Shown here: one piece after another, positions 1 to 5,092 of the stretch
Position numbering within the stretch: the first letter of the stretch is position 1
How the letters are laid out: each line of letters begins with the position of its first letter
Source of the DNA: an uncultured Geobacteraceae bacterium
GTDB taxonomy: Bacteria; Desulfobacterota; Desulfuromonadia; Geobacterales; Pseudopelobacteraceae
Reading direction: 5' to 3'
NCBI GenBank assembly: GCA_903879825.1
Contig: CAIRND010000360.1
Span: forward strand, 1-5,752
Length of the DNA stretch: 5,752 bases
Notes under the pieces: model-generated
Database searches by the model: none
What the model was told of the DNA's origin: nothing
What the model saw: the letters and a program-made list of their open reading frames with translations, nothing else
Position numbers and translations under genes: made by a program

Positions 1-1
1 T

Positions 2-394
2 GTTGCTGATTTAATCGGAAGTGGCGATGATGCACCTGTTACTGGAGCTGGACGGCAACGTAATCGAGGTATAAGTGGTGAATTGGAACGGATATATCCG
101 TATTCCGGCTCAGAACCGCTTCGGATGATTCATTGGAAACATTCAGCCCGCAGTAACGATCTTCTCGTAAAGGGTTTTGGACGAAGTGTTGTTACCCCAC
201 TGGTGATTGATCTGGTTGCGTTGTCTGGGGCGGGGGTGGAAGACCGATTGTCCCAGGCGGCCTGGCTGATCCAACGCTGGGTGCGCGGACGTCCGGTCGG
301 CATGTTGCTTGGTGGTCGTATTCTTTCAACAGGAATGGGCAAACATCATGGTCTGATGCTCTTAAAGGAATTGGCTCTGTATGGTAAGAATTAG
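2..394 (+). CDS. DUF58 family protein, C-terminal part (5' end outside window)
   Basis: The frame is open from the window edge, so the first TTG/ATG codons seen (for example TTG at 83) are internal. About 130 residues are visible. The family signature is clear: a Tyr-Pro-Tyr-Ser-Gly segment followed by RMIHWKHSARSNDLLVKGF, matching the conserved 'R-x-IHWK-x-SAR...L-x-VK' core of DUF58. A von Willebrand A-like beta strand follows (TPLVIDLVAL), then a C-terminal helix region. DUF58 proteins are typically encoded between a MoxR AAA+ ATPase and a transglutaminase-like membrane protein, and are thought to act with them in envelope or protein maturation; the exact role is not established. The stop codon overlaps the next gene by 14 bases, which implies translational coupling in one operon. 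The family call is firm; the function is inferred from context. Confidence 0.88.
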   Translation, partial: VADLIGSGDDAPVTGAGRQRNRGISGELERIYPYSGSEPLRMIHWKHSARSNDLLVKGFGRSVVTPLVIDLVALSGAGVEDRLSQAAWLIQRWVRGRPVGMLLGGRILSTGMGKHHGLMLLKELALYGKN

Positions 395-2300
395 ATCACT
401 GACAGCTCTATTGACCTATGTCATAGGTCTCTGTGGGATGATTCCGCTCTTCCCCTGGCTGACGACATTTCCCCGCATGATTCTGGTCGTTGGACTTCTG
501 TCAGGATTGCTGCAGGACCGCAGGGGGAGTTGGCCGCTAAAACCCTGGATACAGAATGTTCTCGTTGTCCCCGTTTTTCTGTTTTATGCTTTCCAATTCG
601 ATCGCACCAACCCGGTTCAGCCGGTAATTAGTGTACTGGCTATCATGCTGTCCGTCAGGCTGAGTGGTGAAAAAAACGTACGTCATAGTTTGCAAATTTA
701 CGCACTTTCTCTATTTTGCCTTGCCTCATCATCGCTGTTTGATCTCAGTCCGATTTTTTTAGTCTACCTCGGAATACTGATTTTTATGGTTGCTCTCGCC
801 CTGGTGTTACTGACATTTCAAAATCAGGATAACGCCATGATGGTGACAGTGGCGGAACTTAAAAGAATTATGTTTTATGCCCTGATGATGCCTGTCCTCG
901 CTGTTCCACTACTCGTAATTTTTTTTCCGATCATGCCGCGCACCCAAATTCCGCTCTGGCATTTTCTTAATCCCAAGGCAACACGTGCGACGGGGTATTC
1001 AGATACGGTAGACCCGGGTAGTCAAAACAGCATTGCTGAATCACGCTCGCTCGCATTTCGAGCTGAAATGCCACGTCAGACACAAAATCAGCTGTACTGG
1101 CGCGGAACCGTGTTCAACCGGACAGACGGGATAAAATGGACCCGCACCGCTCAGGTACCGGCTGAACAGCTTGAAATCAGCCGTCAGACGGTTACGCAGG
1201 TCATCTATCCTGAACCATCTACGACCAGAACCCTGATATCGCTTGATCGACCGGTTGCTATTGCTCTACCGCGTGTTAAGCGTTCACCGGATGGAGTCTT
1301 TGAGCGTATAGGCGCTACCGGAAAACGTGAGAGTTACCGCGCCGATTCATACACGCGCGGACAGGTTACGCAGCGGAATTATGCAAACAGGATATTTTAT
1401 CTACAGATGCCGGACCACCTTTCGGCGCGTGTAAAGGATCTCGCCTCAGAAATTGTCCTCAGCGGAAAAGATGACCGTTCCAGAATTGCATTTCTGGAAA
1501 ACTATTTTCGAAACGGAAGTTACCGCTATTCAACGAAAGATCTGGCCACTGGGGACAAGGCCGTTGAACAATTTATCTTCGATAAAAAACAGGGACATTG
1601 CGAATTTTTCGCTTCTGCATTTGCCCTGTTGCTCCGCGCTGCCGGTGTTCCATGCCGTTTGGTTGGCGGTTATCTCGGGGGTGAATATAATGAGTTGGGA
1701 GGGTATTACCTTGTGAGTGACGAAAAAGCTCACGTTTGGGTGGAAGCGTATGTCGATAAGATCGGTTGGATGAGGATAGATCCCAGTAGCTTTGCTTTTA
1801 ACGCTGCAGAAGTATGGACCGTTTCCAGTCCTCGAAGTTTGAAATTTCGTATTAATATGGCTCTTGATTCATTAAATCATTCGTGGAACCGGTCTGTTAT
1901 CATATACGACTTTGAGCAACAGATGAATGTTGCCCGCAGCGTCGGTTCTCGATTACAGGGTATAAGTCCGGCTGGAATCATACGTAGTTCTCTGCCATAT
2001 TTTATAGGCGGATTGCTGTGTGCCGTTCTGTACTTTATTGCCAGGCGCGCGCTGGTTTTCTGCCCCCGTGAGCAGCGTATCCTCTCTCGTTTCCTGAGTG
2101 TGGTGGAGCATGAGTATGGCATTCAGAGAGGAGTCGGTCTGTTTGAGATTGCTTGTGCCGCGAATAACAGCACAATTTCTGAATTTGTCACTATATATGC
2201 CGGAGCGATCTATCATGACCGTAGGTTGACAGATGACGAATATCGGAAATTGCAAAAAAATATTCGGATGCTTAACGGTTCGGGATCAAAAAAAACTTGA
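381..2300 (+). CDS. TgpA-type membrane transglutaminase-like protein (DUF3488-transglutaminase-DUF4129)
   Basis: A complete 639-residue protein with the usual TgpA architecture and length. Residues about 7-187 form a DUF3488-like membrane region with roughly six or seven hydrophobic segments (for example 55-72, 122-146, 163-184). They include the stretch from RLSGEKNVRHSLQ to the next helix that is typical of the family. A periplasm-facing region leads to the transglutaminase core: catalytic Cys407 in GHCEFFASAFALLLRAAGVP, His451 in KAHVWVEAYV and Asp467 in MRIDPS, so the triad is intact. One further membrane helix lies near 538-556, followed by a cytoplasmic DUF4129-like tail (about 565-635). 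The ATG at 381 overlaps the DUF58 gene; a weak AAAGGA lies 11 bases upstream, so coupling probably drives initiation. In Pseudomonas TgpA is an essential inner-membrane protein, but its physiological substrate is unknown. Its neighbour DUF58 supports a shared function. No terminator is seen after the stop. Confidence 0.9.
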   Translation: MVRIRSLTALLTYVIGLCGMIPLFPWLTTFPRMILVVGLLSGLLQDRRGSWPLKPWIQNVLVVPVFLFYAFQFDRTNPVQPVISVLAIMLSVRLSGEKNVRHSLQIYALSLFCLASSSLFDLSPIFLVYLGILIFMVALALVLLTFQNQDNAMMVTVAELKRIMFYALMMPVLAVPLLVIFFPIMPRTQIPLWHFLNPKATRATGYSDTVDPGSQNSIAESRSLAFRAEMPRQTQNQLYWRGTVFNRTDGIKWTRTAQVPAEQLEISRQTVTQVIYPEPSTTRTLISLDRPVAIALPRVKRSPDGVFERIGATGKRESYRADSYTRGQVTQRNYANRIFYLQMPDHLSARVKDLASEIVLSGKDDRSRIAFLENYFRNGSYRYSTKDLATGDKAVEQFIFDKKQGHCEFFASAFALLLRAAGVPCRLVGGYLGGEYNELGGYYLVSDEKAHVWVEAYVDKIGWMRIDPSSFAFNAAEVWTVSSPRSLKFRINMALDSLNHSWNRSVIIYDFEQQMNVARSVGSRLQGISPAGIIRSSLPYFIGGLLCAVLYFIARRALVFCPREQRILSRFLSVVEHEYGIQRGVGLFEIACAANNSTISEFVTIYAGAIYHDRRLTDDEYRKLQKNIRMLNGSGSKKT

Positions 2301-2326
2301 CTTACAAGTGCTATCCAGGCTATTAA
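2297..2326 (+). promoter_or_regulatory. Probable sigma-70 promoter of tRNA-His
   Basis: A TTGACT -35 element at 2297-2302 overlaps the stop codon of the transglutaminase gene. It is followed after 18 bases by TATTAA (2321-2326) as the -10 element. Transcription would begin near 2333, giving a leader of about ten bases before the tRNA, which is normal for a monocistronic tRNA. The -10 matches consensus at only four of six positions, so the call is moderate. Read-through from the upstream operon is also possible. Confidence 0.5.
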
Positions 2327-2341
2327 ATCACCTCTTAATAT

Positions 2342-2418
2342 GGTGGCTGTGGTGAAGCGGTTAACACGTGCGACTGTGACTCGCATATGCGAGGGTTCGA
2401 TACCCTCCAGCCACCCCA
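2342..2418 (+). tRNA. tRNA-His (anticodon GTG)
   Basis: A complete cloverleaf can be drawn by eye. The acceptor arm GTGGCTG (2343-2349) pairs perfectly with CAGCCAC (2408-2414). The D arm is GTG/CAC with an AAGCGGTTAA loop. The anticodon stem TGCGA/TCGCA encloses CTGTGAC, so the anticodon is GTG (His). The T arm GAGGG/CCCTC has a TTCGATA loop. An extra G at 2342 pairs with C73 at 2415; this G-1:C73 pair is the hallmark of bacterial tRNA-His and confirms the identity. CCA is encoded (2416-2418). The gene sits directly upstream of an integrase remnant, and its 3' half is therefore the likely attachment site of a former integrative element. The tRNA itself is intact. Confidence 0.96.
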
Positions 2419-2428
2419 AATTATTCGC

Positions 2429-2456
2429 AACTGCACGATATCGCAGTTATTTTTTT
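2429..2456 (+). terminator. Intrinsic terminator of tRNA-His
   Basis: A six-base-pair stem AACTGC (2429-2434)/GCAGTT (2443-2448) with an eight-base loop is followed directly by an A and seven T residues (2449-2456). The stem is short and only half GC, but its position eleven bases after the CCA end and the uninterrupted T run fit a Rho-independent terminator for the tRNA. Confidence 0.65.
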
Positions 2457-2504
2457 AAGGCTTACTTCCAATTGACCTCAAACTGAGGTACAGGAGTAAG
2501 CCTT
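2457..2504 (+). repeat. Long nested hairpin in front of the integrase remnant
   Basis: A perfect ten-base outer stem AAGGCTTACT (2457-2466)/AGTAAGCCTT (2495-2504) encloses a second perfect stem ACCTCA (2475-2480)/TGAGGT (2484-2489) with a three-base loop. The right arm ends one base before the ATG at 2506. It covers part of the only plausible ribosome binding site, AGGAG (2492-2496), so in RNA the structure would hide translation initiation. Without a following T run it is not a normal terminator. It could be a control hairpin of the former integrase, an operator-like palindrome or a recombinase-binding structure near the attachment site. The structure is certain; the role is inference. Confidence 0.7.
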
Positions 2505-2505
2505 T

Positions 2506-2625
2506 ATGCGTTATACCCACCTTGTATTACGGGGCAATCTGTATTACTTTCAATGCAGAGTGCCTGGCGACATCAAGCATTATTTCCCCGGTATGCAAAT
2601 AAGAAAATCGCTCAAAACCGATAAT
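2506..2625 (+). pseudogene. Truncated integrase N-terminus (DUF6538-like), remnant of tRNA-His-integrated element
   Basis: The first 38-40 codons read like the N-terminal cap of a tyrosine-recombinase integrase: MRYTHLVLRGNLYYFQCRVP, then a Gly-Asp-Ile-Lys segment and RKSLKT. This is the 'Y-L-x-R-R-G-x-x-Y-Y-F-R-x-R-V-P...SLKT' pattern of DUF6538. Similarity then stops abruptly. No core-binding domain and no R...HxxR...Y catalytic residues follow, so the gene is a dead stump. Its position 87 bases after an intact tRNA-His gene is the classical arrangement of an element inserted at a tRNA 3' end. The frame stays open through 2626-2814 into the methyltransferase, probably by chance after a deletion. 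I recognise nothing in 2626-2814. The right boundary is approximate. Confidence 0.72.
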
Positions 2626-2814
2626 AGTATCACTCGTCTTGGCCCAGTTTATCAAAGTTCCGCCCCGGTATGGAATGCAGGAACATCAGGCAGGTTAGGC
2701 CAAATAATAAGCAGAGAGCAGAATATAGGTGTGAATAGCAATTTAGCTGAGCCGACGAGTCCAATTAAACGAACTGGATCAGGGCTCATCAAACGTTCAC
2801 AAGGGGAAAACTCG

Positions 2815-3774
2815 ATGCTAAAGAGAACAAGTATAACATTTCAGGAACTGTTTTCAGCTTCACCAGTGATCCTTGGTGAAGGAGCTGTCATCGAACGCTT
2901 ACGGCGATCAAAAGACGTTCATCTTGATGAACATGTTGTAAATTCTGCTTTAATCTATCAGGATGCGGGGCGATCCGCCCTGGAGACCATCTGTCGTCAA
3001 TACCTGGAAATCGGTAGGCGCTACAATCTCCCACTGTTACTCTCGACACCTACATGGCGAGCGGGAAAGGAGCGCAGTGCAGCGGCAGGGCTGGCAAGCC
3101 GCGACATTAATGGTGACAACTTCCGCTTTCTGGCCGATCTGCGCGACAAATACGGGGACTACTCCCGAAAGGTTGCGATCTGCGGGTTGATGAGTTGTCG
3201 CGGTGATGCCTACAAACCGGAAGAGGCAATGCTTGAAAGGGATGCCGCAAAATTCCATGCCTGGCAGGCGGATGCACTCGCTACAGCCGGAGTAGACTTC
3301 CTGTTGGCGTCCACCCTCCCTGCTCTCAGTGAAGCCATTGGGCTGGCACGAGCTCAAGCAGCAACAGGTCTTCCCTACATGATCAGTTTTGTCATCCGCC
3401 CTGAGGGGACGCTACTGGATGGAACGCCACTGAGTGATGCAATTAATTCAATCGATACATCAGTGTCACCACGTCCACAAGCGTTTCTGATCAACTGTAC
3501 TCATGCCTCGGTCTTTCACCGTGCCATGCTTCATGAAACTAACTCATCCCCGATCGTCAGGGAACGGGTCGTTGGTCTGTTGGCCAATACTGCCTCTCTC
3601 AGTCCTGATGAACTGGATGGCAGCTTGGAACTGGTGGAAGAGGAACCAGAAATATTCGGCAGGAGCGTAGCGGCACTTCACCGAGAACTGGGGATGAAGG
3701 TGCTTGGCGGTTGCTGCGGAACAGATAACCGCCATATAGAGAGTCTGGCCCGGAATCTTTGTTACGGCACGTAG
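2815..3774 (+). CDS. Homocysteine S-methyltransferase family protein
   Basis: From the ATG at 2815 the product is 319 residues, the normal length of a single-domain homocysteine S-methyltransferase (E. coli MmuM type, TIM barrel). The zinc and thiol-binding cysteines are all present: Cys228 in INCTHASVF and Cys300-Cys301 in the terminal VLGGCCGTDNRHI motif. The N-terminus (SPVILGEGAVIERL) takes the place of the usual 'DGGMGTEL' strand. The segment with LSTPTWRAGKERS belongs to a divergent clade, so the methyl donor and exact acceptor are uncertain; homocysteine with S-methylmethionine is the best-known pair. The start at 2815 is preferred because AAGGGG (2801-2806) lies eight bases upstream and the family homology begins just after. 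The frame is also open back to an ATG at 2506, which would add 103 residues from an integrase remnant and unrelated DNA. No terminator is obvious downstream. Confidence 0.88.
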   Translation: MLKRTSITFQELFSASPVILGEGAVIERLRRSKDVHLDEHVVNSALIYQDAGRSALETICRQYLEIGRRYNLPLLLSTPTWRAGKERSAAAGLASRDINGDNFRFLADLRDKYGDYSRKVAICGLMSCRGDAYKPEEAMLERDAAKFHAWQADALATAGVDFLLASTLPALSEAIGLARAQAATGLPYMISFVIRPEGTLLDGTPLSDAINSIDTSVSPRPQAFLINCTHASVFHRAMLHETNSSPIVRERVVGLLANTASLSPDELDGSLELVEEEPEIFGRSVAALHRELGMKVLGGCCGTDNRHIESLARNLCYGT

Positions 3775-3946
3775 CCTCTCTTCACAATGAGTACTTATTA
3801 TTATCGCTTCTGTTTTGAATTACCCGGCAAGTGAAAAGGATAGAAAGGCTGCGAATCCATTGATAGCTGAGATCAACGTACATGAACATTTCTAAAATTT
3901 CCCTCTGTACATTTTTATTTGTAGTCACCAGTGTGAATTGTCTTGT

Positions 3947-3966
3947 TTTTCAGTAGTTACTGAAAA
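3947..3966. repeat. Perfect palindrome (8-bp stem, 4-base centre)
   Basis: TTTTCAGT (3947-3954) and ACTGAAAA (3959-3966) are perfect reverse complements around AGTT. It could be a dimeric regulator site or a weak hairpin. A run of six T residues follows only at 3975-3980, eight bases too far for a standard intrinsic terminator, although it is the only candidate for ending the methyltransferase transcript. Confidence 0.5.
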
Positions 3967-4124
3967 GGTGCCTATTTTTTAACATATTGGATATTAAGCT
4001 ATTTCAGATATAATTGTATACGGGATAAAATAACTATTGACACTATATTACAGCTAGTTACGTATCATGCTCATTCACTATGCAAACCGTTAAAGTACCA
4101 GTTTATATGTGACATTTATGAAAC

Positions 4125-4168
4125 TTATCCACAGTATCAACAGAGTTATCCACATGTTTTGTGGAAAG
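4125..4168 (+). promoter_or_regulatory. Cluster of DnaA boxes (candidate origin-like or DnaA-regulated site)
   Basis: Two perfect consensus DnaA boxes, TTATCCACA, lie in the same direction at 4125-4133 and 4146-4154. Between them, directly abutting the first, GTATCAACA (4134-4142) matches at seven of nine positions. On the opposite strand CTTTCCACA (complement of 4160-4168) also matches at seven of nine and forms an inverted pair with the second perfect box. A strongly AT-rich stretch lies just upstream. This is the layout expected of a DnaA-binding region, as at oriC, a dnaA promoter, a plasmid origin or a DnaA titration site. No replication gene (dnaA, dnaN, rnpA, rpmH, rep, parAB) is visible in the window, so the role is open. 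Confidence 0.6.
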
Positions 4169-4338
4169 CACGTATCCCCCTGAAGTTACAGTATTGATGG
4201 TTCAAACGTTACATTTCAGGCAAAAAAAAACTTGCAAAAACTCGTATTCATATTAGGTGCCGTCAACTGACCAAAATCAAACACCTGCAGACGATTATAC
4301 GATGCATTTATATGATTGCTAACAGCTTAGAGGCACAC

Positions 4339-4380
4339 ACGCAAAAAGGCCACCCTATCGAGGTGGCCTCTTACTTGCGT
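4339..4380 (-). terminator. Strong intrinsic terminator of the minus-strand small gene
   Basis: On the minus strand the eight-base stem AGGCCACC/GGTGGCCT (4369-4362 with 4354-4347, seven-base loop) is followed directly by TTTTT before GCG. An outer arm ACGCAA (4339-4344)/TTGCGT (4375-4380) can extend the structure. It begins 26 bases after the stop codon of the small membrane protein gene. There is no T run on the plus strand, so it acts for the minus-strand transcript only. Confidence 0.85.
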
Positions 4381-4405
4381 TCTGATTCGATGTAATCCCC
4401 CTCTA

Positions 4406-4639
4406 TCAGCTTTTAGATGTTACCGGTGCCAATTCCTCTTTCACTACAGACACAACACCTTTTACCATACCTGTCAGAAGTAATACTGCTGGAACTATCT
4501 GAGCGACAACTATCAAAGCGCAAAATCCAAGAAATACCCAAACAAACATTCCACTGTTATCTGCACTTAAATTTGTTGTTGCTGCGAATGCTGATGCCGG
4601 TGCCAATGTTCCTACGATAGTGGTGATAAGTGCTCTCAT
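4406..4639 (-). CDS. Small exported/membrane protein, 77 residues, family not recognised
   Basis: The protein starts with a signal-peptide-like stretch (MRALITTIVGTLAPASAFAA, cleavage plausible after about residue 19 or 20 at an Ala-x-Ala site). A short polar linker TTNLSADNSG follows. A long hydrophobic region at about 31-65 (including FVWVFLGFCALIVVAQIVP and VLLLTGMVKGVV) has a Pro in the middle and could form one or two membrane helices. The tail is short and charged (KEELAPVTSKS). An ideal AGGAGG (4650-4645) sits five bases before the ATG. The gene has its own probable sigma-54 promoter and a strong terminator, so it is a complete monocistronic unit. This strongly supports a real gene despite its size. 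I know of no function. Small exported proteins of this build seem familiar from Geobacter-like genomes, but that is recollection, not evidence. Confidence 0.82.
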   Translation of the reverse strand: MRALITTIVGTLAPASAFAATTNLSADNSGMFVWVFLGFCALIVVAQIVPAVLLLTGMVKGVVSVVKEELAPVTSKS

Positions 4640-4652
4640 GACATCCTCCTAT

Positions 4653-4684
4653 TTTAATTGTTGTTGAATTTAATTGCTGTTGTA
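4653..4684 (-). repeat. Two tandem 16-bp repeats in the leader of the small gene
   Basis: TTTAATTGTTGTTGAA (4653-4668) is followed without gap by TTTAATTGCTGTTGTA (4669-4684), differing at two positions. On the transcript this gives a CAA-rich, unstructured leader that fills almost the whole space between the predicted start of transcription (about 4684) and the ribosome binding site (4650). It may favour translation, or may be a simple slippage duplication. Confidence 0.6.
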
Positions 4685-4690
4685 TTGGTA

Positions 4691-4710
4691 CTTTGCACAG
4701 CAGGTGCCAA
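4691..4710 (-). promoter_or_regulatory. Probable sigma-54 promoter of the small membrane protein gene
   Basis: Read on the minus strand, TTGGCAC (4710-4704) and GTGCAA (4698-4693) form a -24/-12 promoter. The GG and GC doublets are separated by exactly ten bases, as required. Compared with TGGCAC-N5-TTGCA the only mismatch is G for the first T of the -12 element. The start of transcription would fall near 4684, about 45 bases before the ATG. A sigma-54 promoter implies control by an NtrC-type activator; I could not identify its upstream binding site. Confidence 0.65.
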
Positions 4711-4931
4711 GTTTTTGTTTTAATTTCGGTCATTATGTAACCAGCTGAAATTGCAGATATTCGTATTGATAACACTACACCAAAAGTAATATCCTCCATA
4801 TAAATAAGATTGGTAGCTGTATGAAATTATGATACTAATAATCTACCGTCAGAAAATATGTGCCGTAAATCAAGCAAGTTACATAATCGTGTGCTGAAAC
4901 ATTGAGTGTATAGAACTTTGATACCAACCGT
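4711..4931. other. Intergenic stretch without recognised content
   Basis: This is AT-rich sequence upstream of the sigma-54 promoter and before the IS remnant. No coding region, tRNA or terminator is visible. It is where an NtrC-type enhancer site for the minus-strand promoter would be expected, but no clear palindrome was found. Confidence 0.4.
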
Positions 4932-5030
4932 TTAGAACTATATCGCCAGATAGGCCAGCTCAAGGTTGAACTTGACTGGCTTAAAAAAAATCTAGTCTGT
5001 AGCGCTTCTAAAAAGCGCCTGCTGGACGTT
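4932..5030 (+). pseudogene. Decayed IS3-family transposase remnant (OrfA C-terminus / start of OrfB)
   Basis: One frame reads LELYRQIGQLKVELDWLKKN, the leucine-zipper end of IS3-family OrfA ('LY-x-QIG-x-LKVELDWLKKK'). It continues into SASKKRLLDVSSS, which resembles the 'RR-x-LID' region near the start of OrfB. A run of eight A residues (4983-4990) sits exactly at the Lys-Lys codons where IS3 elements carry their frameshift signal. There is a stop codon just upstream in frame (4911-4913). No helix-turn-helix, DDE catalytic core or terminal inverted repeats are present, so this is a scar and cannot transpose. Beyond about 5030 the frame continues without recognisable similarity to a stop overlapping the next gene's start. 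Boundaries are approximate. Confidence 0.75.
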
Positions 5031-5092
5031 TCGAGCAGCATAGCGTGGATAACACGAGAAAAGGGCAATGACAGAATAACAGGAGGTACGCA

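Larger units (their letters stand above)
3775..4338. other. AT-rich gene-poor interval
   Basis: About 560 bases between the methyltransferase and the minus-strand terminator contain no convincing coding region on either strand. What can be supported inside is a palindrome at 3947-3966 and a DnaA-box cluster at 4125-4168. The stretch 3970-4060 is conspicuously AT-rich. A TTGACA at 4037-4042 has no well-spaced -10 element. Confidence 0.6.

Noticed and set aside
1953..2255. 100-residue minus-strand frame within the transglutaminase gene
   Set aside because: It lies antisense to a conserved gene and has no recognisable domain or supporting start signal.
2291..2313. Small hairpin ACTTG/CAAGT at the end of the transglutaminase gene as a terminator
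   Set aside because: Only five base pairs and no T run follows on the plus strand; it overlaps the tRNA promoter instead.
2626..2814. A metabolite-sensing riboswitch (for example SAM-responsive) before the methyltransferase
   Set aside because: I could not find the conserved helices or core motifs of any SAM riboswitch class, nor an expression-platform hairpin next to the ribosome binding site.
3037..3357. 106-residue minus-strand frame within the methyltransferase gene
   Set aside because: Antisense shadow of a conserved gene with no recognisable motif.
3882..3956. A 24-codon frame starting ATG at 3882 with a hydrophobic, signal-like product
   Set aside because: No good ribosome binding site, very short, AT-rich region where hydrophobic codons arise by chance; its stop falls inside the palindrome. 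Not reported as a gene.
4037..4068. TTGACA with a later TATCAT as a sigma-70 promoter
   Set aside because: The spacer is 20 bases, no better -10 lies at 16-18 bases, and there is no gene downstream on this strand.
4557..4799. 80-residue minus-strand frame overlapping the small membrane protein gene and its promoter
   Set aside because: It runs through the sigma-54 promoter and tandem repeat and out of frame into a well-supported gene; its composition is not protein-like. Treated as a shadow.
5044..5052. A further DnaA box (TTATCCACG on the minus strand)
   Set aside because: Eight of nine match but isolated, about 880 bases from the cluster and at the edge of the IS remnant; a single near match is expected by chance.
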